From NCBI RefSeq assembly GCF_021283305.1, contig NZ_JAJSOK010000003.1, positions 124,001 through 188,000 of the forward strand: 64,000 nt of DNA. Direction: 5' to 3'. Position 1 is the first letter of the stretch. Each line of letters begins with the position of its first letter. Shown here piece by piece: positions 43,707 to 53,292 of the stretch. A model generated the notes under the pieces. The model saw nothing but the letters and a program-made list of their open reading frames with translations, was not told the origin of the DNA and searched no databases. The position numbers and the translations under genes are program-made. The DNA comes from Pseudonocardia kujensis (lineage in GTDB: Bacteria; Actinomycetota; Actinomycetes; Mycobacteriales; Pseudonocardiaceae).

Positions 43707-44836
43707 GCCCGCTCCTCCGCCGCCCGGCCGGCGAACGGCGCGCGCAGGCCGAGCCGTTCGAGGCGCGGGAGGATCTCGTCGCGCAGCACGGGGAACTCGT
43801 CGATGTAGTTGACGAGCCCCACAGCGACCCCGTCCAGGCCCGCCGCGTGCAGCGCCGCGAGCTTGTCGGCGACCTCGTCGTAGCTGCCAAGCAGGGGGAG
43901 GCTCCCGATGCCCGCCATGTGCCGCTCCTTGAGCTCCTGCATGCGGTCGGCCGGGAAGGAGCGCGTGCCCTGCGTCCGGATGGCCACGATGTGCTCGGCC
44001 CCCTCCCAGTCGCCGTTCTCGTGGACGACGTAGTGGTAGTACTCCGCGGCCTCCTTCGCGGTCGGCCGGGTGAGCATGTGTGCGCTCGTGTAGCAGCCGA
44101 TGGGCCGCGGTGCCGCAGCCGCACGCAGGCCCGCGACCTCGCCCGCCACCTTGCTCTCGTCGACGACCGCCATGAACAGGCAGTCGGCGTTGCGCGTGGC
44201 GAAGTCCCGCCCCGCCGGGCTCGACCCGGCGCTCATGAGCAGCGGCCGCCGCGCGCCGAAGGGCTTCGGCTTGCTGAGCACGCCCTTGAGCCGGAAGTAG
44301 CGGCCGTCGAAGTCGAAGGGCTCCTCCTCGCCCCATATCCGCTGGGCGATCCTCACCCATTCCTCGGTGTAGGCGTAGCGCTCGTCGTGCTCGAGCATCG
44401 GCACGTCGAACATGCCGTACTCGCCCTCGTTCCAGCCCGACACGACGTTGAGCCCGAAGCGGCCCGCCCCGATGTGGTGCGCGGTGACCATCTGCTTGGC
44501 CGCGAACACGGGGTTGATCAGTCCGACGTGGACCGTGCCGAACACGGTGAGCCCACGGGTGGCCGCGAGCAGGCCCGACGCCCAGGTCAGCGTCTCGAAC
44601 GACGTGCCCTCGGTGTCCGTCTCACCGCGGTAGCCGAGCCAGCGCCCGATGGGCAGGACGAATTCCAGACCCGCCTCGTCCGCGAGCCGGGCGGCGGTCA
44701 GGTTGTTCGCCCAGGAGGGGTCCCAGCGCTCGGGGGCCTTGGTCATCGTGAGACCGCCCGAGCAGTTCATGCCGAACAGGCCGAGCTTGAACGTGTTGTC
44801 ACCGCGCATCGCGCCGGGCCGGAGTGGAGTGTTCAT
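43703..44836 (-). CDS. LLM flavin-dependent monooxygenase (SsuD/SfnG/RutA-like), module 2
   Basis: A 377-residue TIM-barrel monooxygenase with the subfamily marks NCSGGLTM (about 24-31), GRWLGYRGET, FGLNVVSGWNEGEYGMF and HDERYAYTEEWV. It needs reduced FMN from a separate reductase, probably the one at 32519. ATG 44836 has AAGGG upstream. Its stop overlaps the next start (ATGA). It is similar to the proteins at 23291 and 56454 but clearly a separate paralogue. The substrate is unknown. Confidence 0.86.
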   Translation of the reverse strand: MNTPLRPGAMRGDNTFKLGLFGMNCSGGLTMTKAPERWDPSWANNLTAARLADEAGLEFVLPIGRWLGYRGETDTEGTSFETLTWASGLLAATRGLTVFGTVHVGLINPVFAAKQMVTAHHIGAGRFGLNVVSGWNEGEYGMFDVPMLEHDERYAYTEEWVRIAQRIWGEEEPFDFDGRYFRLKGVLSKPKPFGARRPLLMSAGSSPAGRDFATRNADCLFMAVVDESKVAGEVAGLRAAAAPRPIGCYTSAHMLTRPTAKEAAEYYHYVVHENGDWEGAEHIVAIRTQGTRSFPADRMQELKERHMAGIGSLPLLGSYDEVADKLAALHAAGLDGVAVGLVNYIDEFPVLRDEILPRLERLGLRAPFAGRAAEERA

Positions 44837-44878
44837 CGTGGTCCCTTCGTTTCTTCTTGCTCCCGAACGGGGCTGCGG

Positions 44879-46036
44879 TCAGCCGACGAGCTCGCGTTCG
44901 GGCACACCGTCGGTCGAGTCCGCCTCCGCACCGCTCGGGAGGACGATGCAGTCCCCCGGGGTGAAGCGGACGAGGACCCGGTCCCCGGGCGCGTGGCGGT
45001 TGTCGGGGGCGTGTCGAACACGCAGCTCGACCCGCCCGGCCTCCAGCACGGACTCCGCGGCGTCGCCGGTGAAGATGCTGCTCTTCACCACGGCCTCCAC
45101 GGCGTTGCGCGACCGCGGGGCCGCGGTCTCGATGTCCTCGATCGCCATCTGTTCGGGCCGACAGGCCAGTACCGCCGGGCCGCCCCGCCGCACGCCGTCC
45201 GCGCCCACGACCCCGCGGAGGGGACCGAGCGGCGTGCCCACCGTCACCAGTCCGTCCACGCCGGGCTCGTCGAGCACGTCGCCGTCCCACAGGTTGGTCC
45301 GGCCGATGAACGACGCGACGAAGCGCGACGCCGGGCGCCGGTACAGCTCCGTCGGGGTGCCCACCTGGGCGATCACGCCGTCGTTCATCAGCACGATGGC
45401 GTCGCTGAGCGCCAGTGCCTCGGCCTGGTCGTGGGTCACGAACACGGTGGTGATCCCGAGCTCGGACTGCAGTCGGAGCAGCTCGAACCGCATCTCGTCC
45501 CGCAGCCGCGCGTCCAGGTTGGACAGAGGCTCGTCGAGAAGCAGCAGGGGCGGGCGGCCGACCAGCGCCCGGGCCAGCGCGAGCCGCTGCTGCTGCCCGC
45601 CGGACAGGTCCGTCGCACGGCGCGCAGCGAACCGCCCGAGCTGCACGAGGTCGAGTGCCTCCTCGACCCGGCGGGTCTGCTCCGCGCGCGAGACCCGCTC
45701 GGAGCGGGGCAGCGTCTGCAGCGGGAAGCGGACGTTGTCGAGGACCGACATGTGCGGCCAGATCGCGTAGGACTGGAACACCATGCCGAGCCCGCGCCGG
45801 TGGACCGGGACGGAGACCCCTCGGCTGACCGAGTCGAGGACCCGGTCGGCGAGCACGATCTCGCCGGAGTCCGGCGTCTCGAGGCCGGCGACGCAGCGCA
45901 GGGTGGTGGTCTTGCCACAGCCGGAGGGCCCCAGCAGGCTGACCATCGCGCCGCGCGGCACCTCGAACGACACACCGCGGACGGCGGGGCTCGCCGCGCC
46001 CCGGTAGGTCTTGTAGAGGTCGGTGATGGTCAGCAT
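44879..46036 (-). CDS. ABC transporter ATP-binding protein (FbpC/PotA type)
   Basis: A 385-residue ATPase with Walker A GPSGCGKTT (about 36-44), Q-loop FQSYAIWPHM, signature LSGGQQQRLALARAL, Walker B LLLLDEP and the switch His in VTHDQ. A C-terminal TOBE domain (about 280-385) is typical of iron, polyamine and sugar importers. It follows the permease and the substrate-binding protein in one operon. It energises import by that system at the inner face of the membrane. Confidence 0.92.
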   Translation of the reverse strand: MLTITDLYKTYRGAASPAVRGVSFEVPRGAMVSLLGPSGCGKTTTLRCVAGLETPDSGEIVLADRVLDSVSRGVSVPVHRRGLGMVFQSYAIWPHMSVLDNVRFPLQTLPRSERVSRAEQTRRVEEALDLVQLGRFAARRATDLSGGQQQRLALARALVGRPPLLLLDEPLSNLDARLRDEMRFELLRLQSELGITTVFVTHDQAEALALSDAIVLMNDGVIAQVGTPTELYRRPASRFVASFIGRTNLWDGDVLDEPGVDGLVTVGTPLGPLRGVVGADGVRRGGPAVLACRPEQMAIEDIETAAPRSRNAVEAVVKSSIFTGDAAESVLEAGRVELRVRHAPDNRHAPGDRVLVRFTPGDCIVLPSGAEADSTDGVPERELVG

Positions 46037-46088
46037 GAACGTCTCCAGCTCGGCAGCGACGGGGACAGGACGGGCGGGAGGGCCGGTC

Positions 46089-47807
46089 TCACAGCCGCAC
46101 CCCGCCGGAGCGACGCAGCGGCACCGCAGCGACGGCACCGACCACCAGCAGGAACAGGACGAGCATCATGCCCATCGTCGCCGCCTCGCTCAGCGCCCCG
46201 TTCTGCCACTTCTCGAAGACCAGCACCGGGAACACCTTGCTGTCGGAGGAGTACAGCAGGACCGGGGTCGACAGGTCTCGGAACGAGACGATCGCGATGA
46301 AGATCCAGCCGGCGACTAGTCCGGGCCTCATCAGGGGCACGAGCACCCGCACGAAGGCCTGCCACCGCGATGCGCCGCTGACCCGCGCCGACTCCTCCAG
46401 GTGGTCGTCGATCTGGTAGATCGCGTTCTGCGCGTACCGCACCCCGAAAGGCATGTACCGCGTCATGTAGGCGATGACAAGGATGCCGAGGCCGCCGTAG
46501 ACGCCGATGTCGGCGTTCACGTACACGGTCAGCAGCGCCACGCCGAGGATCAGCCCCGGCACCACCAGCGGCACGGTGGCGATGGACTCGACCACCCAGG
46601 CGAGCCGCAGACCGGACCGGACCCGGATCCAGGCCACGACCGACATCAGGAACATCAGCGCACTCGCGACGACGACCGACAGCAGGACGGAGTTGATCGC
46701 CGCGTCGGCGAAGTCGCGGGTGCCCGCCGCAGCGCCGTAGGAGTCCAGGCCCGCCGTGGCAAGAGACTCCCACGACGGCGGCCGGTAGAAGCTCTGGGTC
46801 GAGGCGTACGCCAGCATCACCAACGGCGCCACGACCGTCACCCCGACGTACAGCCAGGTCAGCGCGCACACCGGCCACCGCCACGAGCCGAGCGCGAGCC
46901 GGCGCGCGCTGTGGCCCTTCGCGGAGATCGTCTGGAAGGAGCGAGTGGCCCGCATGGCGCGGTTCTGCGCGAGGATGACCAGCGCGAGCGCCACCACCAG
47001 CATCGTCGAGATCGCCCCGGCCACGCCGTAGTCCGGCGGGTACTCGCCGAGGGCCTGGTAGATGAGGGTGGTCAGGGTGAACTGCTTGTTCGGCAGGCCG
47101 AGCAGGATCGGGATCTCGAAGCCCTCCACGGCGAGTGTGAAGCACAGCACGGTCGTGGACAGCAGAGCGGGCCGGGCGAGCGGGAGCGTGACCCGGCGGA
47201 ACGTCCGTGCCGCGGACGCCCCGCCCACCCGGGCCGCCTCTTCCAGCGAGGGGTCCATCGACGTGAACGTCCCGGCGAAGGCGAGGTGGGCCAGCGGAGC
47301 CATCGCCAGCCCCTGCACGAGTGCCATCCCGCCGACCGAGTAGACGTTCAACGCGGTCCAGCCGAGGAAGTGCTCGAGGAGACCGATCCGCGGCGAGGCC
47401 AGGAACACCCAGGCCATCGCGTAGAGCACGCTCGGCAGGATCAGGGGCACCAGCACGACGAGCGAGAGGGCCCGACGCCCCGGGACGTCGGTCCGCACGA
47501 GGACGAACGCCGTGACGCTGCCGGTCACCAGGGCGATGACCGTGGCCAGCACGGCGAACACCACGGTCGTCCACAGCGCGGCCCCGAAACCGGGGTATTT
47601 CACGGTGTCGGCGAACGCGGCCAGGCTGAAGGAGCCGCCCACCGTGAACGTCTTGACCAGCAGGAAGCCCAGCGGGACCAGCACCAGGACAGCTACGACG
47701 ACGAACGTCAGCAGCGTGACCCCGGGCAGCACCAGGTCGGAGCGCCGGGCGGTCGGCGGCGGACCGCTGGGTGCGGGACCCGCGTCGAGGAGCGTCGACT
47801 GCGCCAT
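46089..47807 (-). CDS. ABC transporter permease, fused two-domain (FbpB type)
   Basis: A 572-residue membrane protein with two tandem permease domains, each ending in an EAA loop: EEAARVGGASAARTFRRVTLPLARPAL (about 205) and EESARVSGASRWQAFVRVLVPLMRPGL (about 490). About 12 hydrophobic segments are seen. The duplicated form is typical of ferric iron and related importers. ATG 47807 shares a base with the stop of the binding protein (TGATG). The ligand is not determined. Confidence 0.92.
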   Translation of the reverse strand: MAQSTLLDAGPAPSGPPPTARRSDLVLPGVTLLTFVVVAVLVLVPLGFLLVKTFTVGGSFSLAAFADTVKYPGFGAALWTTVVFAVLATVIALVTGSVTAFVLVRTDVPGRRALSLVVLVPLILPSVLYAMAWVFLASPRIGLLEHFLGWTALNVYSVGGMALVQGLAMAPLAHLAFAGTFTSMDPSLEEAARVGGASAARTFRRVTLPLARPALLSTTVLCFTLAVEGFEIPILLGLPNKQFTLTTLIYQALGEYPPDYGVAGAISTMLVVALALVILAQNRAMRATRSFQTISAKGHSARRLALGSWRWPVCALTWLYVGVTVVAPLVMLAYASTQSFYRPPSWESLATAGLDSYGAAAGTRDFADAAINSVLLSVVVASALMFLMSVVAWIRVRSGLRLAWVVESIATVPLVVPGLILGVALLTVYVNADIGVYGGLGILVIAYMTRYMPFGVRYAQNAIYQIDDHLEESARVSGASRWQAFVRVLVPLMRPGLVAGWIFIAIVSFRDLSTPVLLYSSDSKVFPVLVFEKWQNGALSEAATMGMMLVLFLLVVGAVAAVPLRRSGGVRL

Positions 47808-48922
47808 CAGCCGGTGACCTTGCCGCTCGTCCCGCGCACGACCTGGGCGTACAGGTCCTTCCAGCGCCCCTCGTCCACCGTCAGCGTCTTCTCGTCGACG
47901 GTGAGGACCTGGCCAGGGTACTGCGCGAGCACGCCGCCGTACTGCGGGTTGGTCGGGCTGAGCGCGAACTCGTCCGCCATGAGCTTCTGGGTGTCGCCGA
48001 GCCGCCACTCGACGTAGAGGACCGCGGAGGCCGGGTTGTCGGTGGTGTGCGGGATCCCGAGGCCGAGCGGCAGAGCGACGACAGGCGTGACAGCGGGCTG
48101 CCAGTCGACCGGCGCACCGCCCTTCTTCAGCACGTCGATGCGGTAGCCGAAGGCCGACGTGACGACGGGGTACTGGCCCGCGGCGAGCAGGTTGGCGCCG
48201 AGCGTGTGCTGGTCGACCAGCTGCGAGCCCCGGGCGGCCTGCCGAAAGAGGTCGACGGCGGCGTCCTCGCTCATCCCCTGGCGCACCATGTCCTGCACCA
48301 GTGTCGCGAACCAGTCGTAGTCGACGTCGAAGATCGCGAGCCTGCCCTTGAACTGCGTCAGCAGCTCGGGCCACGACCGCGGCGGGGTGCTCACCTGGTC
48401 GGCGTTCCATGCGGCGACGTAGGCGTACATGGTGGCCCCGATCCAGTCGGGCCGCACGAACGCGGGGTCGATGCCCTCCGCGGCGGGCGTGGGCAGCGGC
48501 TGCAGCAGGCCCTGCGCGCTGTAGATCAGCATCTGTTTGTAGTCGTTGAACAGCACGTCTGCGCCGTCGGCGTAGCGGGCCTGGTTCTCGGTCAGCACCC
48601 GCTGGGTCAGGTCGGTCGCCGAGGCCCGGTAGCTTTCCACGCGCACCCCGGTGGCGTTGGTGAACGCCTCGACCTCGGCGTCGACCACGTCGCCGGAGCT
48701 CGCGCTGTAGAGCCGGAACGGCCGGTCCTCGGCCTCCGCCAGCTCGACCAGCTTCTGCCTCCGGGCCTCGCCTTGCAGCCCGTCGACCGCGGCAAGGACC
48801 TCGGCGACGGTCTTCGGCCCCTCCGCGCCCGAGCCCTGCCCACCGCCCGAGCCGCAGGCGAGCGTCAACGACGCCACCATCGCCGTGCTGGCCGCCATAC
48901 GGACAACCCCTGTGGTTCTCAT
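47807..48922 (-). CDS. ABC transporter substrate-binding lipoprotein (FbpA-like)
   Basis: A 371-residue exported binding protein. The N-terminal signal ends in a lipobox (LTLAC, Cys about 23), so it is anchored as a lipoprotein. The mature part has the type-II periplasmic-binding fold: LYSASSGDVVDAEVEAFTNATGV near the start, FNDYKQMLIYSAQGLLQPL, then TDNPASAVLYVEWRLGDTQKLMADEFALSP. This pattern belongs to iron, thiamine and small-anion importers. In a gentisate-type locus it could bring iron for the dioxygenase or an organic substrate; the sequence does not decide. Confidence 0.88.
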   Translation of the reverse strand: MRTTGVVRMAASTAMVASLTLACGSGGGQGSGAEGPKTVAEVLAAVDGLQGEARRQKLVELAEAEDRPFRLYSASSGDVVDAEVEAFTNATGVRVESYRASATDLTQRVLTENQARYADGADVLFNDYKQMLIYSAQGLLQPLPTPAAEGIDPAFVRPDWIGATMYAYVAAWNADQVSTPPRSWPELLTQFKGRLAIFDVDYDWFATLVQDMVRQGMSEDAAVDLFRQAARGSQLVDQHTLGANLLAAGQYPVVTSAFGYRIDVLKKGGAPVDWQPAVTPVVALPLGLGIPHTTDNPASAVLYVEWRLGDTQKLMADEFALSPTNPQYGGVLAQYPGQVLTVDEKTLTVDEGRWKDLYAQVVRGTSGKVTG

Positions 48923-48990
48923 CGTTGCCTCTCGTCGTTGAGATCGTGGATCGGTCGGCGTCCGGCGACGTCGCCTGCCCGCTTGTCAGG

Positions 48991-49890
48991 TCACGTGCGA
49001 CGGGCTCCGCCGAAGGCGCCTGCCCGAGGGAGGAGCGCCGGGACGCGGTAGTCGAGCAGCTCCGAGAGGAGGTCGGCGATCGGCAGCAGGGCGCCGAGGT
49101 CCAAGCCGGTGTCGACGCCCATGCGGTCGAGCAGGGCGACCAGGTCCTCGGTCGCGATGTTGCCCGTCGCGTTCGGTGCGAAGGGGCAGCCCCCGATGCC
49201 GCCGAACGACGAGTCCAGGCTGCCCACGCCCCACTCGTACGCGGTGACCGCGTTGGCGTAGCCGGTGTTGCGAGTGTTGTGGAAGTGTGCGCGGGTCGCG
49301 ACCCCCGGCGCAGCCGATCGCACACCCTCGAGGAGCTCACGCACCTGGGTGGGCACGCCCACGCCGATGGTGTCCGCGACGGCGATCTCTCTGGCGCCGG
49401 CCCGGGCGGCGCGCTCGGCGATGGCGAAAACCCGGGCCGGGTCGACCTCGCCGTCGAACGGGCACCCGAAGGCGGTCGCCACGGTGACGGTGGTGAACAG
49501 CCCGGCCGTGGATGCCTCGGCGACCACCTCCTCGGCGACCGCGGTCAGCGCGGCGGTCGTGGAGTTCTGGTTCGCCTTCGCGAACCCGTCCGACGCCGGG
49601 ACGACGACGTTGACCTCGTCGATCCCCGCCGCCACCGCGCGCCGGTAGCCGCGCGGGTTGAGCACCAGCCCGATGAAGGACACCCCGGGCGAACGCGGCA
49701 CCCGCTCCATGACGGCCTCGGCGTCCGCCATCGCCGGCACCGCGTCGGGCCGCACGAACGACACCGCCTCGATGCGCCGCGCGCCCGCGGCGAGGGCCAG
49801 CCGGATCAGCTCGACCTTCGCGTCGGTGTCGAGCAGTGCGCGTTCGTTCTGCAGGCCGTCCCGCGGCCCCACCTCGACGATTCCCAGCAC
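48991..49890 (-). CDS. Hydroxymethylglutaryl-CoA lyase family protein
   Basis: A 299-residue TIM-barrel lyase with VEVGPRDGLQNE (about 5-16), SFVRPDAVPAMADA, RAHFHNTRNTGYANA and the HMG-CoA-lyase signature SFGGIGGCPFAPNATGN carrying the catalytic Cys. It would split a 3-hydroxyacyl-CoA into acetyl-CoA and a keto product. It follows a CoA-transferase gene, so the two could activate and cleave a dicarboxylate such as citramalate or a relative made by ring cleavage (inference). GTG start at 49890. Confidence 0.9.
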   Translation of the reverse strand: MLGIVEVGPRDGLQNERALLDTDAKVELIRLALAAGARRIEAVSFVRPDAVPAMADAEAVMERVPRSPGVSFIGLVLNPRGYRRAVAAGIDEVNVVVPASDGFAKANQNSTTAALTAVAEEVVAEASTAGLFTTVTVATAFGCPFDGEVDPARVFAIAERAARAGAREIAVADTIGVGVPTQVRELLEGVRSAAPGVATRAHFHNTRNTGYANAVTAYEWGVGSLDSSFGGIGGCPFAPNATGNIATEDLVALLDRMGVDTGLDLGALLPIADLLSELLDYRVPALLPRAGAFGGARRT

Positions 49891-49902
49891 GGTCGGAGCT
49901 CC

Positions 49903-51135
49903 TCAGATCACGTGGTCGGACGCGAGCGCGTCGAGGTCGGCGGCGGTGAGCCCGAGCTCGCCGTAGACCTCGTCGTTGTGGTGCCCGGGGCGCGGCGGAC
50001 CGGCCCACCGGACGCGTCCCGGGGTCGCGGAGAAGACGGGGACCACACCCGGGCCCAGCACGTCGTCGTCGACCCGCTCGTCGTGATGCGGGACGAGCAT
50101 GCCCCGCGCCCGCAGCTGCGGGTCGGTGACGAGTTCGGCGGCTGTACTGATCGGACCGCAGACGACCCCCGCCGCGTCGAGGATCGCGGCGACCTCCGCC
50201 GCGGGCCGCTCGGACACCCACTTCCCGACCAGCTCGTCGAGCTCGTCCTGGTGCTCACCGCGCGCGACGTGGGTGGCGTAGCGAGGGTCGTCGGCAAGCT
50301 CGGGGGTGCCCATCGCGATCGCGAGCCTGCGGAACACGGTGTCCTGGTTCGCGGCCACGACCAGCCACCGCCCGTCCCCGGTGCGGTAGACGTTCGAGGG
50401 CGCGATCCCGTCGAGGCGCGTCCCGCCCGGCTGCCGCACGCGGCCGAGCCGGTCGTACTCGGCGACCGTCGACTCCAGCAGCGCGAAGCAGGACTCGGTC
50501 AGCGCCACGTCGACGATCTGGCCCTCGCCGGTGCGGTGGCGGTGGTGCAGGGCCGCGAGCACGCCCTGCGCCGCGAACATCCCGGCCAGCGAGTCACCGA
50601 GGCTGATGGCCTGCCGTGGCGGTGCCTGCCCGGGGTAGCCGTTGATCGAGCGCAGACCGGAGAGCGCCTCCGCGACCGAGGCGTAGCCGGGCTTGTGCGC
50701 GTAGGGCCCGGTCTGCCCGTAGCCCGACACCCGCGCCAGGATCACCCGCGGGTTCCGCGCGCTGAGCTCCTCCCAGCCGAGGTTCCACCGTTCCAGGGTC
50801 CCCGGCCGGAAGTTCTCGATCACGACGTCGGCGGACTCGACCATGCGCAGGAGCAGCTCCCGCCCGCGTTCGCTGCGCAGGTCAAGGGTGATGCAGCGCT
50901 TGTTGCGCGCGTGGCTCGTCCACCACAGACGGTGGCCCCGGTAGGCGGCCTGCCCCCAGTCCCGCAGCGGGTCCGGCCGCTCGGGCGACTCGATCTTCAC
51001 CACGTCGGCGCCGTAGTCGGCCAGCAGCCGGGCGGCGAACGGACCGGCGACGATCGAACCCAGCTCGATGACGCGCAGGCCGACCAGCGGCCCGGCGGGC
51101 GCAGGCCGCTCCTCTGGCCGGGCGGTCCCGGTCAC
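49903..51135 (-). CDS. CaiB/BaiF family CoA-transferase
   Basis: A 410-residue class III CoA-transferase. Features are the GLRVIELGSIVAGPFAARLLADYGADVVKIE start (about 17-48), RNKRCITLDLRS, the catalytic Asp region SLGDSLAGMFAAQGVLAAL (about 180-198), and the family's interlocked-ring C-terminus. It moves CoA onto a carboxylic acid. GTG 51135 overlaps the FAH-family stop (GTGA). Together with the HMG-CoA-lyase-like gene it looks like the end of a pathway from ring cleavage to acetyl-CoA and pyruvate. Confidence 0.9.
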   Translation of the reverse strand: MTGTARPEERPAPAGPLVGLRVIELGSIVAGPFAARLLADYGADVVKIESPERPDPLRDWGQAAYRGHRLWWTSHARNKRCITLDLRSERGRELLLRMVESADVVIENFRPGTLERWNLGWEELSARNPRVILARVSGYGQTGPYAHKPGYASVAEALSGLRSINGYPGQAPPRQAISLGDSLAGMFAAQGVLAALHHRHRTGEGQIVDVALTESCFALLESTVAEYDRLGRVRQPGGTRLDGIAPSNVYRTGDGRWLVVAANQDTVFRRLAIAMGTPELADDPRYATHVARGEHQDELDELVGKWVSERPAAEVAAILDAAGVVCGPISTAAELVTDPQLRARGMLVPHHDERVDDDVLGPGVVPVFSATPGRVRWAGPPRPGHHNDEVYGELGLTAADLDALASDHVI

Positions 51136-52049
51136 CGAGCACCGCCGCGGTCCCCCGGCGGCGGGGTCGGGCCGGAGTGGTGCCCCCGCGTGGGGCTCGG
51201 CGTCGTCGACGAGCCGTCGACCCGGACGGTCAGCGTGCCGATCCCGTCGGCGCGCATGCTGACCACGTCGCCGTCGAGCAGGGGGCTGACGCCCGCGGGC
51301 GTGCCCGTGCTGAGGATGTCGCCCGGGCGCAGGGTCAGGACGGTCGACACGTAGGCCACGAACCGGGCGACACCCCAGATCAGGCCGCTCGTGCTCGCCT
51401 TCTGCCGCAGCTCCCCGTTGTTGGTGAGCGAGAAGGCGACGTCGGTGGGATCGGCGAGCTCGTCGGGCGTCGCGATCCACGGGCCGCAAGGTGTGAACGT
51501 GTCGAACGACTTGCGGATCGAGCGGTCCTCACCGCCCCGCATCGTGATGTCGAGCAGGCCGGTGTAGCCGAACACGTGGTCGAGGGCGTCCGCCTCGCGC
51601 ACGTGCCGGGTCTCCCTGCCGATCACGACGGCGATCTCCGCCTCGTGGTCGAACCTGCGGTCGCCATAGGGCAGGCGCACTGTCCCGCCGTCCCCGAGCA
51701 GCGACGATGGCGCCTTGAGGAAGAAGCCGAGCGCCCCCACGTCCGCCGACTCTCGCATCTCCTGCTGGTGGTCGAGGTAGTTGACCGGGGCCGCGACGAT
51801 GACGCGGGGGTCGGGCACGGGGGCGCGCAGCGTCACCTCCGCCAGCGGGCGGCCGGGGCGCGCCCTCGCCGCGGCCGCGACCTCCTCGGGCCGCGGGTCC
51901 GCGATGTAGCGGCGCATGCGGCCGGCGCCGAGGCCACCACCACCGGTGCCCCGAGTGTCGTCGGTGCCGTCCACGACGTCGCTGACATCCACGATGCGGT
52001 CGTCGAGGACGACGCCCAGCCGGTCGTCGTCGAACGTGGCGAGATGCAC
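51132..52049 (-). CDS. Fumarylacetoacetate hydrolase family protein (fumarylpyruvate/maleylpyruvate hydrolase)
   Basis: A 305-residue FAH-fold metal hydrolase: PVNYLDHQQEM, FDHEAEIAVVIGRE (metal Glu/Asp, about 155-168), YTGLLDITMRGGEDRSIRKSFDTFTP and LSTGTPAGVSPLL. In gentisate pathways such enzymes hydrolyse maleylpyruvate or fumarylpyruvate. No maleylpyruvate isomerase is seen in the window, so direct hydrolysis of maleylpyruvate is possible. GTG 52049 has GGAGA upstream. A proline-rich C-terminal tail overlaps the CoA-transferase start. Confidence 0.88.
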   Translation of the reverse strand: MHLATFDDDRLGVVLDDRIVDVSDVVDGTDDTRGTGGGGLGAGRMRRYIADPRPEEVAAAARARPGRPLAEVTLRAPVPDPRVIVAAPVNYLDHQQEMRESADVGALGFFLKAPSSLLGDGGTVRLPYGDRRFDHEAEIAVVIGRETRHVREADALDHVFGYTGLLDITMRGGEDRSIRKSFDTFTPCGPWIATPDELADPTDVAFSLTNNGELRQKASTSGLIWGVARFVAYVSTVLTLRPGDILSTGTPAGVSPLLDGDVVSMRADGIGTLTVRVDGSSTTPSPTRGHHSGPTPPPGDRGGAR

Positions 52050-52083
52050 GATGTCTCCTGCGTTGCGGTTCGGTTGGTCCTCG

Positions 52084-53259
52084 TCAGCGGTGGCCGTGCA
52101 GCCAGTCCGACTCCGAGTAGTCGTCGTGTGCCCGCGCCTCGAGCAGGCGGTTGCGCACGGTCGCGCCCATGCCCTCGAGGTGCAGCAGCTCGCCGAAGCT
52201 CCGGGCGGTCCGCTGCACCCGGCCGGCCCGGGGGACGCGCAGGCGCTGGTACTCCACCAGGGCAGCGTCGATGTCAGGCTGCGCGCCCAGCACGCTCCCC
52301 AGGACCTGGGCGTCCTCGAGCGCCTGACAGGCACCCTGGGCCACGTACTGGAACATCGGGTGCGCCGCGTCGCCGAGCAGGGCCAACCGTCCCCGCACCC
52401 AGTTCTCGACCGGGTCCCGGTCGACCATCTTCCAGTGCCGGTCGCGGGAGATGAGTTCGACGCTCGCCCGCACGGGCGCACAGGCCTCGGCGTAGTGCTC
52501 GTCGATCTCGTCGGGTAGGCCCCAGTCCGAGTGCCCCGTGTCGAAGCGGTCGCTGCGGAAGCAGACGACCTGGTTGTACAACTCGCCGCGGCGGATCGGG
52601 TACTGCACGAGGTGCATGCCCGGCCCCGCCCAGACGAGCACGTCGCGCCCGCCGGCCAGCTCCGCCACGTGGTCGAACGGCAGGGTCCCGCGGTAGCTCA
52701 CATAGCCGGACGGGACGGGGGCCGGGTCGCCGACCACCTGTTCGCGCACGGTGGACCTCAGCCCGTCGGCACCGATCACGAGGTCGGCAACGTGGTCGAC
52801 CCCCTGCTCGGTGCGGGCGACGGCACGGGTGCCCTCGTCTTGGACGCCGGAGACCGTCTGCCCGACGCACAGCTCGACGTTCGCGCGTTGCTTGGCCGCG
52901 TCGACGAGGAGGTCGAGCAGGTCCCGCCGGTGCATCACGATGTAGGGCTTCCCGTACCGGCGTTCGTACTCCGCACCGAGGTCCAGCGCGGTGATCACCT
53001 CACCGGACAACGCGTCCAACATGACCAGGCGGCCCGGGCGGAAGGCATAGCGGTCGAGCTCGGCCGCGCCGATCCCCAACGCCTCCAGGGCGTGCTGGGC
53101 GTTCGGCGCGAGCTGCAGCCCCGCTCCGATCTCGCCGAACTCGTCCGACCTCTCGAGCACTCGAATGGTCTCGAAGTCCGCGGAGTGTGAGAGCGCCAAT
53201 GCTGCGGACACGCCCCCGATCCCCCCGCCGACGATCACTGCGTCCCGGCTATCCGGCAT
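52084..53259 (-). CDS. FAD-dependent aromatic hydroxylase (3-hydroxybenzoate 6-hydroxylase-like)
   Basis: A 391-residue group A flavin monooxygenase: VIVGGGIGGVSAALAL (about 8-23), ADLVIGADGLRSTVRE (the DG motif) and LLGDAAHPMFQYVAQGACQALEDAQVL (the GD motif with the QGAC variant of salicylate and 3-hydroxybenzoate hydroxylases). It adds a hydroxyl to an aromatic acid using NAD(P)H and O2. It is next to the gentisate-type dioxygenase, so gentisate or a substituted gentisate is the likely product. The start is ATG 53259. Confidence 0.88.
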   Translation of the reverse strand: MPDSRDAVIVGGGIGGVSAALALSHSADFETIRVLERSDEFGEIGAGLQLAPNAQHALEALGIGAAELDRYAFRPGRLVMLDALSGEVITALDLGAEYERRYGKPYIVMHRRDLLDLLVDAAKQRANVELCVGQTVSGVQDEGTRAVARTEQGVDHVADLVIGADGLRSTVREQVVGDPAPVPSGYVSYRGTLPFDHVAELAGGRDVLVWAGPGMHLVQYPIRRGELYNQVVCFRSDRFDTGHSDWGLPDEIDEHYAEACAPVRASVELISRDRHWKMVDRDPVENWVRGRLALLGDAAHPMFQYVAQGACQALEDAQVLGSVLGAQPDIDAALVEYQRLRVPRAGRVQRTARSFGELLHLEGMGATVRNRLLEARAHDDYSESDWLHGHR

Positions 53260-53292
53260 CGTCGCTTCTCCCTTTCGCCGCGATCATGTGGG

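Noticed and set aside
46089..49340. A 1083-residue protein spanning permease, binding-protein and lyase genes
   Set aside because: Only the last 572 residues are permease-like; the upstream part is an off-frame reading of the two preceding genes.
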